A stretch of 64,000 bases of DNA from Thermostichus vulcanus str. 'Rupite' (GCF_022848905.1 NZ_JAFIRA010000004.1:1-64000), one strand, 5' to 3'; positions 16,471 to 25,567 are shown, numbered from the stretch's first letter. Program-made: numbers and translations. Notes: generated by a model not told the origin, from the letters alone.

Positions 16471-18600
16471 TCATTCATTTGCACAAACCAAGCAACGCTT
16501 GAGAATAAGCGTCCCCACCTGATCTACTGTTCCCCGCCAACCCGCCTCAATCACAGCTGTTGCCTCTGGTAACTCCACAATAGCTGGCCCCTGCACGTGA
16601 GACCCTATTCCCATCTGCAGCCGGTCATAAACGGGTACCTTTTGGAAGGCTCCTCCGAACCAAGCCCACCGCTGGCCCCGAGGGGGGCAAACTTCAACTG
16701 ACAGATCTCTAAGCAAGGGGTCAGGAGCTACCAAGGGCACTTTCGGCAAAGCCTGCACCGCCTGCAACCGCAACTGGATCACTTCTACCGGTTGAGCCGG
16801 ATCCTGCCAGCCATAGCGCTGTTGATGGGTGGCATGAAATTGTTGCTCAATACACTCAACCGGATCCGACAGCTGTACTGGGATCCCCAACTCGAAAGAC
16901 TGACCGCGGTAGCGCAGATCCAAGCTGAACTGTAAAGCCGGATTCTGCAAATCCAAGTGGGCCTGCTGAACCAGGGGGACTGCCCAATCACTGAGGGTGG
17001 ATCCCACCTGGTGAAGGGAGCGGAGAGGACGCAAAACCGCCCGCCGATAATCGCGCCGTAGATCTGCCAAAGCCATCCCCAGGGCCGAGAGAACACCACA
17101 GGCTGCCGGGATCAAGATTGTGCGCATCCCCAAAGCTTCTGCTAGGGCACAAGCATGCATCGGCCCTGCCCCCCCAAAGGCCAACAGGGCAAAATCTGCG
17201 GGATCCAAGCCCCGTTCAACGCTGATCACCCGCAAAGCCCGCACCATTGCTCCATTGGCTAGGGTTCGGATCCCCACCGCCACCTCCTGCACACTCAAGC
17301 CCAAGGGATCCGCCACGGTGCGAAGGGCCTGCTCAGCCAAGTCCCGCCGCAGCTGCACCGCATCTCCCAACCAGCCCCCGTCCGGCAAATAGCCCAACCA
17401 AAGGTTGGCATCCGTAACGGTCGGAGCTGTTCCCCCCCGCCCATAGCAGGCTGGCCCCGGATTCGATCCGGCGCTTTCTGGCCCCACCTGCAACCCACCC
17501 CCTGGCATCAATTGGGCCAGGGATCCACCGCCAGCACTGACGGTATGCAGATCAATTTGCGGCTGTTGCACAGGCAACCCACCCACCACAGCTGCAGGAC
17601 TCACCTGTGGGATCCCATTCTGGATCAAGGCCACATCCGTGCTGGTTCCCCCCATATCAAAGCTGAGCAAATTCCCATAGCCGCTCAACTGGCCCAGATA
17701 GGCTCCCCCATACACTCCCCCGGCTGGCCCCGAGAGCAAAGCCACCGAAGCATGGGCCGCCGCCTGAGCAATAGAAGTTACTCCACCGGAAGACTGCATA
17801 ATCAGGGGTTGCGGGATCCCCCTCTGTTCACATCCTTGCGCCAACCGGTGCAAATAACCCGCCAGAGCGGGACTGAGGTAGGCATCGATTGCGGTGGTGC
17901 TGAAACGTTCGTATTCCCGGAACTCCGGCGCCACTTCACAGGAAAGGGAAATATGGAGGTTTGGGAAGGCTTTTCTCAGGGCTGCCCCCAACCGCTGTTC
18001 ATGCTCTGGGTAGAGAAAAGAAAACAAGAACCCCACTGCAATCGACCGGATCCCATCCCGTTCCACCTGTTCCGCCACGATCTGAATCACCCGCTGGATC
18101 TCCGCCTCGGTAAGAGGTTCCAGGACCCCGCCCACACTGCAGCGCTCCTGCACCTCCAGGCAATAATGGCGGGGTACCACTGGCTCCGGTTTGGGTTGAG
18201 TCAGATCGTAAAGGGAGGGGCGATTTTGCCGGGCAATGGCCAAGATATCCCGAAAACCCGCCGTGGTGAGAAATACAGTTGGGGATCCCTTGCGCTCCAG
18301 GAGGGCGTTGGTAGCCACCGTCATGCCATGGCAGAACAGATCGATTTCAACCGGGCCGATTTTGTCTAGGGCCGCAAACACCCCCAATTCTGGGCTAGGG
18401 GTAGAGAGCACTTTTGCCGTCCGAATTTGCCCATCCTGCAGCACCACCAAATCCGTAAAGGTCCCCCCCACATCGATCCCCAGACGCACCCAGCTTTGTC
18501 CGGGATCCCGTTGCTTGGCTACGGAGAGATTATCAGAGGCATGAAGTGCAACTTCTACCACGTCCGGCCACCCCAATGGTTTAGCCCATTTTCGGGTCAA
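16471..18600 (-). CDS. Hydantoinase/5-oxoprolinase A-type subunit (HyuA), orphan
   Basis: ATP-dependent ring-opening amidohydrolase subunit of the family that hydrolyses 5-oxoproline, N-methylhydantoin or acetone-carboxylase substrates. It has the actin-fold ATP motifs (GIDVGGTFTDLV near the N terminus, SFDMGGTSTDVALI in the middle), the SGPAGG loop, and the conserved NPGPACYGRGGTAPTVTDA. At 709 residues it matches the A subunit alone. No HyuB-type gene lies on either side, so it either works with a distant partner or has another role. Cyanobacterial 5-oxoprolinase would recycle pyroglutamate to glutamate, but the substrate is not determined by sequence. The start is uncertain; conserved sequence begins near residue 38. 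Confidence 0.85.
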   Translation of the reverse strand: MTRKWAKPLGWPDVVEVALHASDNLSVAKQRDPGQSWVRLGIDVGGTFTDLVVLQDGQIRTAKVLSTPSPELGVFAALDKIGPVEIDLFCHGMTVATNALLERKGSPTVFLTTAGFRDILAIARQNRPSLYDLTQPKPEPVVPRHYCLEVQERCSVGGVLEPLTEAEIQRVIQIVAEQVERDGIRSIAVGFLFSFLYPEHEQRLGAALRKAFPNLHISLSCEVAPEFREYERFSTTAIDAYLSPALAGYLHRLAQGCEQRGIPQPLIMQSSGGVTSIAQAAAHASVALLSGPAGGVYGGAYLGQLSGYGNLLSFDMGGTSTDVALIQNGIPQVSPAAVVGGLPVQQPQIDLHTVSAGGGSLAQLMPGGGLQVGPESAGSNPGPACYGRGGTAPTVTDANLWLGYLPDGGWLGDAVQLRRDLAEQALRTVADPLGLSVQEVAVGIRTLANGAMVRALRVISVERGLDPADFALLAFGGAGPMHACALAEALGMRTILIPAACGVLSALGMALADLRRDYRRAVLRPLRSLHQVGSTLSDWAVPLVQQAHLDLQNPALQFSLDLRYRGQSFELGIPVQLSDPVECIEQQFHATHQQRYGWQDPAQPVEVIQLRLQAVQALPKVPLVAPDPLLRDLSVEVCPPRGQRWAWFGGAFQKVPVYDRLQMGIGSHVQGPAIVELPEATAVIEAGWRGTVDQVGTLILKRCLVCANE

Positions 18601-18614
18601 TATTCAGGTTAAGG

Positions 18615-20015
18615 TTATGGGTGGCGCTTACGTACTGGTTTGGTTTCTGGGTGCTCCTCCACAGCTTCGGATTCCAAAAGCTGACGGAACTCCGGCTGAT
18701 CCAAACGATAATCCCGTTGCTCAATCAAATCCCGATCCGTGGAGTAAATGGTATCGGACTCCCGCACCACCTCTTGACGGCTGAAGCGGCGGGCAAAATT
18801 GAGCTTCCGCAACAGCGCTTCGCTGGGATCCTTCAGCTTCTCCTGCCAAAATTGCCGAACTCGGTTACGGCGCTCCACCTGCCGATTGCGGCCCTGTAGA
18901 GTGAACCAGCGAAGGGTGGGTACAGCCAGGAATAGGGTGCCGTAGAGGAACAGAAAGCCAATCAAGGGATAGATAAAAGCCAAAAAGGCATTGCTCCCGG
19001 CAGCGGCTGCCACTTCCCCGCGTGCTCCGTAAAGAATCGCTGCCAGAAAGAAATTGAGAACTCCCAGTCCACCGGCCAGGGTCAGCTGACCAGGTGTGGC
19101 CCGGCTGAAGATCCAGGGTTTCTCTTGCAGTGCGCCAGGGATCCGCTTTGACTTGCGCTCTGCCGCCACCACCTGCAGCTCAGGAAAACGATAGACAATG
19201 TCCCCTTCCTCGCTGACCTCCGGTTGACCATCAAACTTAATCAAAATCGGCAGCATGTAATCTTCGTATTCCAGGGCAGGGGATCCCGGCTCCACATCCA
19301 AATAGGGCAACACCTGTTCCGCCGCAATGACCCCCCCGTTGGCCCGAATCACCTGACCAATCAAGGCATAGCGCTCTTCCTCCAGATCAGCGTTGGGATC
19401 CCCATCCCCAAACAGGAAACTGTACACTGCCTCCAAGAAGTTCAGCTCCGATTTTTCCTGGGGTTGCTGGCGAGGACGCGCCCGTCCCGAATAACCCTGA
19501 TACCCGTAGTCGGGATAGGGTTGCCAAAAGGGGTTGCCAATCCAAAGATTGGGAAAGTAGTAAAAACCCAACCCACCCCGCGAACGACCCCGATTGTTGT
19601 TGTCATCGCCACGGTTGGCCGCCATCTGCAGCGCGATCAACGCCAGGATGATCAAGACAATCGACACCACCAGCATGATGCCGAAGGAAACTCGCAACCC
19701 GTAGAGAAACCCCTTCCAAAGCTTGCGCCGCAGAGCAGCAGCCCGATCCTGTTGTTCTTTACGGCTGAGAATGCTGCGAAACTCGCGTGGGAAAACGTAG
19801 GCAATCTCTCCCTGTTCTGAAACTTGTAAATGTCCCTCTGCCTTTTGCGCCAGATTAAGCAGCTCTTGTTTGGCCTCGTGTAAAGCCAAGCCCGTGCTGG
19901 AGGCAATATCTCCCAGGGTGACCCGCAGGCCCAGCTGTTCTACCGCATCCATCACCAATGTTTGTGCAGCCACTCTTGACCTCCGCTTGTCGCCCAAATC
20001 CGCTAGGGATCCCAT
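18615..20015 (-). CDS. Membrane protein with a duplicated winged-helix-like module
   Basis: From ATG 20015 the product is 466 residues. The N-terminal module (LGDIASSTGLALHEAKQELLNLA then VSEQGEIAYVFP) is followed by a membrane helix (FGIMLVVSIVLIILALIALQ), an Arg/Gly/Tyr-rich segment (FYYFPNLWIGNPFWQPYPDYG) and a second copy of the module (GGVIAAEQVLPYL...VSEEGDIVYRFPEL). Two or three further helices (LGVLNFFLAAILYG, AFLAFIYPLIGFLFLYGTLF) and a basic cytosolic tail complete it. I recall similar uncharacterised proteins in cyanobacteria but no function. It lies 14 bases upstream of hyuA on the same strand. Confidence 0.75.
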   Translation of the reverse strand: MGSLADLGDKRRSRVAAQTLVMDAVEQLGLRVTLGDIASSTGLALHEAKQELLNLAQKAEGHLQVSEQGEIAYVFPREFRSILSRKEQQDRAAALRRKLWKGFLYGLRVSFGIMLVVSIVLIILALIALQMAANRGDDNNNRGRSRGGLGFYYFPNLWIGNPFWQPYPDYGYQGYSGRARPRQQPQEKSELNFLEAVYSFLFGDGDPNADLEEERYALIGQVIRANGGVIAAEQVLPYLDVEPGSPALEYEDYMLPILIKFDGQPEVSEEGDIVYRFPELQVVAAERKSKRIPGALQEKPWIFSRATPGQLTLAGGLGVLNFFLAAILYGARGEVAAAAGSNAFLAFIYPLIGFLFLYGTLFLAVPTLRWFTLQGRNRQVERRNRVRQFWQEKLKDPSEALLRKLNFARRFSRQEVVRESDTIYSTDRDLIEQRDYRLDQPEFRQLLESEAVEEHPETKPVRKRHP

Positions 20016-20193
20016 TCTGATACTCGATACAGGATCTGCTCTGACGGAGCTAAACCTATCGTCTATTCCCAGTATCTCTCCTGAACCTAGCAGCGGCGAG
20101 GGCTGGTATCCGTCCCTGCTCGGGATCCTTGAGGGTGAGATTGCTAGGATCAAAGTCTAAACTCGATACCCCGATACAAAAGGCAGGCCAGCC

Positions 20194-20646
20194 ATGACTT
20201 CTCTTGCCCCGAATGCCTCCGGGGATCCCTGTCCCCAAACGGATCCGATGTCGGCGGGTATTGTGACGGTGCGACCGGCAGCAGAAACCCTAACGCTGCA
20301 AAAGTTGCCCTACTTTGTCGGCATTTCCCAGGCTACGGCAGGCGCCAAGGGCATTTCCATGAACCGGGTGGTGATCCCGCCAGGGGGTGCAGCAGAACCT
20401 CACTTTCACCGCGACTACGAAACGGCTATTTATTTGCTCAAAGGCCGGGTCGAAACCCGTTATGGCCCTGGACTGCGGCAATCGGTGATCAACGAGGCTG
20501 GGGACTTTATTTTTATTCCGCCTGGCGTGCCCCATCAACCCTTCAATTTGGATCCTGATGAACCGGCCTACGCTCTGGTGGCCCGCAACGATCCCAATGA
20601 GCAGGAAAATGTGGTGCTTTACAACCTAACTTCTGCGGAGCATTAA
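20194..20646 (+). CDS. Cupin-domain protein
   Basis: A single-domain cupin of 150 residues. Motif 1 is PHFHRDYETAIYLLKGRVET and motif 2 is GDFIFIPPGVPHQPFN, giving the usual His/His/Glu and His metal ligands. Small cupins of this type include isomerases, dioxygenases and sugar-binding regulators, so no reaction is assigned. It is divergent from the duplicated-module membrane protein and lies 550 bases before urtA in the same direction. The gap contains an NtcA-like site, so it is probably not part of the urt operon. Confidence 0.85.
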   Translation: MTSLAPNASGDPCPQTDPMSAGIVTVRPAAETLTLQKLPYFVGISQATAGAKGISMNRVVIPPGGAAEPHFHRDYETAIYLLKGRVETRYGPGLRQSVINEAGDFIFIPPGVPHQPFNLDPDEPAYALVARNDPNEQENVVLYNLTSAEH

Positions 20647-21198
20647 AGAGTCCTTCAACAGTTGTATTCACAAATTATTTAGAATCGCTCAGAATTATTC
20701 AACAGAATTACAATCCAACAGAGAATTACATCTGTGGGCTGGCTGGGCAGCGCTCCTGCGCCGACAGGATCGCTCGAGCACCGAAAATTTTCCTGTTCTC
20801 CTTGGGACTAGATAACTAGCAAAGGGATCCCTTTTGGCCAGAAACTTCTTAAGGGATAGTTAAGTCCATGAAAATACAGAGGGGTTAGTTCCTTCATGTT
20901 ACTCATGAGGCAAGGGATGTAGGGATCACAGGAATAGCATCAGTGAAAAAGTATTCTGTGATACGATTCACTCTCGGCCAAATGGGTTTGATGTTACGAG
21001 ATTCGGCCAACAGTGATGAACGCCGCTTCCTTTGCCTGTCTGATGGAACCTTGCGCCTTTCGACTTTATGGGGTGTAGGAACTCGGCAGCCAATCTGGTA
21101 GGAATGCGATAGGTTCAGAAGTAGGACTAGGCCGAACACTGTCCAGAAAGATGACAATCCTTGAAAACTGGAACCCGTTTCATCTCGGAGACTAAAAC
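20647..21198 (+). other. Long intergenic region upstream of urtA
   Basis: About 550 bases with no convincing gene. The first third is AT-rich with repeated GAATTA/AATTAT blocks (20680-20730). A candidate NtcA-type promoter lies at 20864-20905. A frame on the minus strand at 20903-21157 would give 84 residues but looks like chance. The urtA ribosome-binding site (CGGAG, eight bases before the ATG) is at the end. Confidence 0.5.
20864..20905 (+). promoter_or_regulatory. Candidate NtcA-activated promoter for the urt operon
   Basis: GTC-N8-TAC at 20864-20877 differs from the NtcA consensus GTA-N8-TAC by one base. Exactly 22 bases later lies TACTCA, which matches the first two bases of the TAN3T -10 element but not the last. 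The 22-base spacing is the classical class II NtcA arrangement. Urea transport genes are known NtcA targets in cyanobacteria. The predicted leader would be almost 290 bases. Confidence 0.45.
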
Positions 21199-22476
21199 AT
21201 GGCTCATTCTCTTAATCGTCGCCAGCTCATCAAAATGGGTGCCCTAGCTGGGGCGGGGGTAGCTCTCGGGCCGCACCTTTGGGTCAAGCGTTCTCTGCCT
21301 GCCTATGCTCAAGGGGAAACGATCAGAGTCGGGATCCTGCACTCCCTTAGCGGTACCATGGCAATTTCGGAAACCAGTGTGGTGGATGCCGAGCGACTGG
21401 CCATTAAAGAGATCAATGCTGCCGGTGGGGTGCTGGGGAAACAGATTGAGGCAATTGTGGAGGATGGAGCCTCCGATTGGCCCACTTTTGCCGAGAAAGC
21501 CACTAAGTTGATCGACTCTGACAAGGTGGCAACGGTGTTTGGCTGCTGGACTTCCGCCAGCCGTAAGGCTGTGCTGCCGGTGTTTGAATCCAAGCAGCAC
21601 CAGCTCTGGTATCCGGTGCAGTACGAAGGGCAGGAATGCTCCAAAAACATCTTCTACACGGGAGCTGCTCCCAACCAGCAGATTGAGCCTTCAGTGGAAT
21701 GGCTGCTCAACAACAAAGGCAAAGAATTCTTCCTGGTGGGATCCGATTACGTGTTCCCCCGCACCGCCAACACCATCATCAAGGCGCAACTGGAAGCCCT
21801 GGGTGGCAAGGTGGTGGGTGAAGACTACCTGCCTCTGGGCAACACGGAAGTGACTCCGATCATCAGCAAAATCCGAGCCGCTCTCCCCAATGGCGGCGTC
21901 ATTTACAATAGCTTGAACGGTGACAGCAACGTGGCCTTCTTCACCCAGTTGCAAGGGGCAGGGTTGGGGCCGGATCGTTACCCCTCCATGTCCGTCAGTA
22001 TCGCTGAAGAAGAAGTGCAGGCCATCGGCCCCGAATTTCTGGAAGGGCACTATGCTGCCTGGAACTACTTCATGACGGTGGATACCCCGGCCAACAAAAA
22101 GTTTGTGGAGGCTTTCCGGGCAGAATACGGCCAAAACCGTGTCACCAACGACCCGATGGAAGCCGCCTATATCATGGTTTACATCTGGAAGCAGGCGGTG
22201 GAGAAAGCCGGAACCGTAGAGATCGATGCAGTGCGGCAAGCTGCCTACGGCCAGACCTTCGATGCTCCAGAAGGGATGGTGACTATGAACACCAACCACC
22301 ATCTCACCAAGTATGTGCGGATTGGGCAAGTGCGTTCCGACGGGCTGTTTGAGGTGATTTCAGCCACTGATGCCGTAGATCCCTTGCCCTGGAACCAGTT
22401 TGTGGCGGAAACCAAGGGCTACGCCTGTGACTGGTCGGATCCAGCCAAGGGCGGTCGTTACAAAGTGGAAGCGTAA
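21199..22476 (+). CDS. urtA: Urea ABC transporter substrate-binding protein UrtA
   Basis: Periplasmic high-affinity urea receptor of the UrtABCDE importer. The 425-residue protein starts with a Tat-like signal ([18 protein letters not shown]...PAYA), followed by the type I binding fold ([70 protein letters not shown]). The WTSASRK and QYEGQE segments are characteristic of UrtA rather than of branched-chain amino acid receptors. It is the first gene of urtABC-uma2-urtDE, with a CGGAG site upstream. A strong hairpin (22493-22534) separates it from urtB. Confidence 0.95.
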   Translation: MAHSLNRRQLIKMGALAGAGVALGPHLWVKRSLPAYAQGETIRVGILHSLSGTMAISETSVVDAERLAIKEINAAGGVLGKQIEAIVEDGASDWPTFAEKATKLIDSDKVATVFGCWTSASRKAVLPVFESKQHQLWYPVQYEGQECSKNIFYTGAAPNQQIEPSVEWLLNNKGKEFFLVGSDYVFPRTANTIIKAQLEALGGKVVGEDYLPLGNTEVTPIISKIRAALPNGGVIYNSLNGDSNVAFFTQLQGAGLGPDRYPSMSVSIAEEEVQAIGPEFLEGHYAAWNYFMTVDTPANKKFVEAFRAEYGQNRVTNDPMEAAYIMVYIWKQAVEKAGTVEIDAVRQAAYGQTFDAPEGMVTMNTNHHLTKYVRIGQVRSDGLFEVISATDAVDPLPWNQFVAETKGYACDWSDPAKGGRYKVEA

Positions 22477-22492
22477 TCTCAGTGTCTGAAGG

Positions 22493-22534
22493 TCGGGATC
22501 CCCTGGCTAGGACTGAGGCCAGAAGGGATCCCGA
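22493..22534 (+). terminator. Compound hairpin between urtA and urtB built on two GGGATCCC octamers
   Basis: Outer stem: TCGGGATCCC (22493-22502) pairs with GGGATCCCGA (22525-22534). Inner stem: CTGGC (22503-22507) pairs with GCCAG (22518-22522), with a two-base AA bulge on the 3' side and a ten-base apical loop. That is 15 pairs in total, beginning 16 bases after the urtA stop. ATTTACTGTT follows, a weak T-rich stretch. It may be a partial terminator or an mRNA-protecting structure that favours UrtA over the permeases. Confidence 0.6.
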
Positions 22535-22611
22535 TTTACTGTTCAGGGAGGGGGTTGAGTCTTCCTTCCATGAAGCTTCCCTAGGTTCGTTCGCACAAGG
22601 ATCGCCAGCTT

Positions 22612-23769
22612 ATGACCTTGCTCTTCGACAGTTTGTTTAATGGCATCAGTATCGGCACTGTCCTGCTGATTGCGGCTTTGGGCTTGGCGATTGTCTTTGG
22701 CCTCATGGGGGTAATCAATATGGCCCACGGCGAGCTGATGATGTTGGGGGCCTACACCACCTTTGTGGTGCAAAATGGCTTCCGACAATTGGGGGATCCC
22801 TGGCGGGATTTCTACATTTTTCCAGCTTTGATTGCGGCTTTCTTGGTCACCGCTTTGGTGGGGTGGGGTCTGGAACGGGGGGTGATCCGCTTCTTGTACG
22901 GTCGTCCACTGGAAACTCTACTGGCCACCTGGGGAGTCAGCCTAATCTTGCAGCAGTTTGTACGCAGCGTTAATTGGGTGCTGGCGTTACGGCTGGGGGG
23001 GTTTGGTTTGCTGTTTTTTGGAGGCTGGTGGTTGCTGGCCAAACGGGTGGATTGGCAGCGGATCAAAGGCTGGGTACTCACCTTACTGCTGGTGCTTTCC
23101 ACGGCGATTGTGACCGTGGGTGGGCGGGTGTTGGCGCAAACCTATGCCCTAGCGGTTACACAACCCTGGTTTGGGGCTCAAAACAAGGACGTGACTGCCC
23201 CCCGTTGGCTGCGAGGTGGGATCCCAGTGGGCAATCTCTTCCTACCCAATACTCGCCTGTTTATCATTAGCCTCACCCTTCTCTGCATCATCGGTCTGTA
23301 CATTTTTCTGCAGCGCACCCGCTGGGGACTGCGCATCCGGGCGGTCACGCAAAATCGGGCCATGAGTGCTTGTGTGGGGATCCCGACCCGAACCGTGGAT
23401 GCCCTTACCTTCGCGATTGGATCTGGTCTAGCGGGGGTGGCAGGAGTGGCGGTCAGTTTGCTGGGATCCGTGGGGCCCAATACCGGTCAAAACTACATCG
23501 TTGATACCTTCATGGTGGTTGTGGTGGGCGGTGTGGGCAAGCTCTTGGGCAGCATTATGGCAGCTTTAGGCATTGGTATTGCCAACTTTTTGATTGGTTC
23601 CGGCACCTTGGCCTTGATCCTTCCGGGAGTACCCCTATTGACGGATACCCTGAACTTTTTTGCCACCACCAGTATGGCGAAGGTGATGGTTTTTGCTCTG
23701 ATTGTGGCCTTTTTGCAGGTGCGCCCGCGGGGTCTTTTCCCGGAAAAAGGTCGAACAGTGGATGCCTAG
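22612..23769 (+). CDS. urtB: Urea ABC transporter permease UrtB
   Basis: Membrane subunit of the LivH type, 385 residues with eight or more hydrophobic helices. It begins MTLLFDSLFNGISIGTVLLI, with the conserved GLAIVFGLMGVINMAHGELMMLGAY and the coupling-helix region IRAVTQNRAMSACVGI. The second half has GLAGVAGVAVSLLGSVGPNTGQNYIVD and VVVVGGVGKLLGS. An AAGGA site lies ten bases upstream. The central region (residues about 100-200) includes an extra hydrophobic stretch compared with LivH, as expected for UrtB. Confidence 0.93.
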   Translation: MTLLFDSLFNGISIGTVLLIAALGLAIVFGLMGVINMAHGELMMLGAYTTFVVQNGFRQLGDPWRDFYIFPALIAAFLVTALVGWGLERGVIRFLYGRPLETLLATWGVSLILQQFVRSVNWVLALRLGGFGLLFFGGWWLLAKRVDWQRIKGWVLTLLLVLSTAIVTVGGRVLAQTYALAVTQPWFGAQNKDVTAPRWLRGGIPVGNLFLPNTRLFIISLTLLCIIGLYIFLQRTRWGLRIRAVTQNRAMSACVGIPTRTVDALTFAIGSGLAGVAGVAVSLLGSVGPNTGQNYIVDTFMVVVVGGVGKLLGSIMAALGIGIANFLIGSGTLALILPGVPLLTDTLNFFATTSMAKVMVFALIVAFLQVRPRGLFPEKGRTVDA

Positions 23770-23784
23770 AACGGAGAAACGAAG

Positions 23785-24924
23785 GTGCTTCACGCTCCCA
23801 ATACTGCTGATGTCATGGCTACTCCCGCTCAACGTCGGGATCCCAACTCTCGCCACAAACTGCTATTGGAGGGTGGGATCCTAGTTGGAGTGGTGCTAGC
23901 GCTGATCTTCTTGGCTCCGGCGATGGTGTCCAGTTTCCGTCTCAATTTATTGGGGCGGTTTCTGGCTCTGAGCATTGTGGCCCTGGGGATTGACCTGATC
24001 TGGGGCTATACGGGAATGCTTAGCCTGGGACATGGAGTGTTTTTCGCCCTCGGGGGCTATGCGCTGGGGATGCACCTGAATTTGCAGCTACCCGATGGTC
24101 GGATCCCGGAGTTTTTTAGTTTGTATGGGGTAACAGAATTACCCTGGTTTTGGCGACCTTTTTATTCGTTTCCATTGACAGCCATTGCTATTGTTCTGAT
24201 CCCAACTTTGGTGGCAGCAGCACTGGGTTATTTGGTGGTCAGAAATCGGATCCGAGGCGTTTATTTCTCGATTCTAACTCAAGCCACCACCATTATTTTC
24301 TTTAACTTCTTCAACGGCCAACAACGCTTGATCAACGGCACCAACGGATTGACAGATTTTAGAACTCTGTTTGGGATCAATGTGAATTCTTCCGAGATGC
24401 GCTTTGCCGTTTATGTGACAACCATTGTGTTTGTAGCCTTGGCCTACCTACTCTGCCGGTGGCTGACCAGTGGTCTCTTTGGGCGGATCCTAGTGGCCAT
24501 TCGAGATGATGAACCGCGGGTGCGCTTTTCGGGTTATGACCCAACTGGATTTAAGGTGTTGGTTTTTGCAGCATCTGCCGGATTGGCAGGAATCGCCGGA
24601 GCTCTATTTACCTTGCAGACAGGGATCATTTCCCCCAATGCCATGTCGATTCCTTTTTCCATTGAAATGGTGATCTGGGTTGCTGTGGGAGGTCGGGCTA
24701 GCTTGGTGGGGGCTGTAATCGGAGCAGTGTTGGTGAATTTCGCCAAGAGTCTTCTCAGTGAGAATTTCCCGGAAATTTGGCTCTTCTTCCAGGGGGGCTT
24801 ATTCCTGCTGGTGGTGCTGGTGCTGCCAGATGGATTGGTGGGTTGGGTACGTACCCAGGGCAAACAACTGTGGGTCACCTTTCAACTTTGGCGTCGGCGC
24901 TTGGCCGATACTTCCCCAGCTTAG
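23785..24924 (+). CDS. urtC: Urea ABC transporter permease UrtC
   Basis: Second membrane subunit, LivM type, 379 residues. It has LGIDLIWGYTGMLSLGHGVFFALGGYALGM, the family's most conserved stretch, and the coupling segment LVAIRDDEPRVRFSGYDPTGFKVLVFA. The GTG at 23785 is chosen because GGAG lies eight bases before it; an ATG at 23815 has no site. It begins 15 bases after urtB. A uma2-like gene sits between it and urtD. Confidence 0.93.
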   Translation: MLHAPNTADVMATPAQRRDPNSRHKLLLEGGILVGVVLALIFLAPAMVSSFRLNLLGRFLALSIVALGIDLIWGYTGMLSLGHGVFFALGGYALGMHLNLQLPDGRIPEFFSLYGVTELPWFWRPFYSFPLTAIAIVLIPTLVAAALGYLVVRNRIRGVYFSILTQATTIIFFNFFNGQQRLINGTNGLTDFRTLFGINVNSSEMRFAVYVTTIVFVALAYLLCRWLTSGLFGRILVAIRDDEPRVRFSGYDPTGFKVLVFAASAGLAGIAGALFTLQTGIISPNAMSIPFSIEMVIWVAVGGRASLVGAVIGAVLVNFAKSLLSENFPEIWLFFQGGLFLLVVLVLPDGLVGWVRTQGKQLWVTFQLWRRRLADTSPA

Positions 24925-24956
24925 TAGACAGTTTAAGGTAGAAGGGATCCAAACTG

Positions 24957-25535
24957 ATGGGGCAGATCACGATGGCCACTACCCTCACTTCCCCCCACTC
25001 TCTGGAGGAGTTCCTAAAGTTGCCGGAGGAGAAACCGGCGCTGGAGTTTTTCGACCATCGAATTTACCAAAAACCTATGCCCAGGCGCCGACATAGTATC
25101 CTTCAGTTTGAGATTTCCTCTGCCATTAACCAGATAGCCAAGCCGGCAAAAATCGCCTATGCCTTTCCTGAACTCCGCTGTACGTTTGCAGGACGCTCAA
25201 TCGTGCCTGACATTGTTGTCTTACTCTGGGAGCATATTGAGTTTGGTAGTGATGGAGAACCGCGTGATGATGTCTTGATCTCGCCAGATTGGATGATCGA
25301 GATCCTTTCCCCTGAGAAAAACTCTGGATGGGTGATCCGTAAGATTTTGTTTTCCCTGGAACAAGGAGGACAGCTCGGCTGGCTTGTGGATCCGGGCGAT
25401 TGCTCAGTGGTTGCCTTCTTTCCAGATCGCCTGCCCAAAAGTTTACAGGGATCCGACCCATTGCCCGTTTTGTCCGGGATCCCTTGGCCAATCAGTGCCG
25501 ATCAACTGTTTGATTGGTTGAAAATGAGTGTTTAA
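24957..25535 (+). CDS. Uma2 family (DUF820) putative restriction-endonuclease-fold protein
   Basis: The 192-residue protein matches the Uma2/DUF820 family, expanded in cyanobacteria, with a PD-(D/E)XK nuclease fold. It has EEFLKLPEEKPALEFFDHRIYQKPMP at the N terminus, then the acidic core VPDIVVLLWEHIEF and PDWMIEILSPEKNSG; the candidate catalytic acids are D in VPDIVV and E in IEILSP. The lysine after the E is replaced by S-P-E-K, as in many members. The biological role is unknown. It interrupts the urt operon in the same orientation, 32 bases after urtC and 32 before urtD, so it is probably co-transcribed with it. Confidence 0.9.
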   Translation: MGQITMATTLTSPHSLEEFLKLPEEKPALEFFDHRIYQKPMPRRRHSILQFEISSAINQIAKPAKIAYAFPELRCTFAGRSIVPDIVVLLWEHIEFGSDGEPRDDVLISPDWMIEILSPEKNSGWVIRKILFSLEQGGQLGWLVDPGDCSVVAFFPDRLPKSLQGSDPLPVLSGIPWPISADQLFDWLKMSV

Positions 25536-25567
25536 CCTCTGGCCTTTTCTTCTTGGATGCAATCCCT

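Noticed and set aside
20903-21157. 84-residue minus-strand frame upstream of urtA
   Set aside because: No Shine-Dalgarno site or recognisable domain, and it overlies the probable urt regulatory region.
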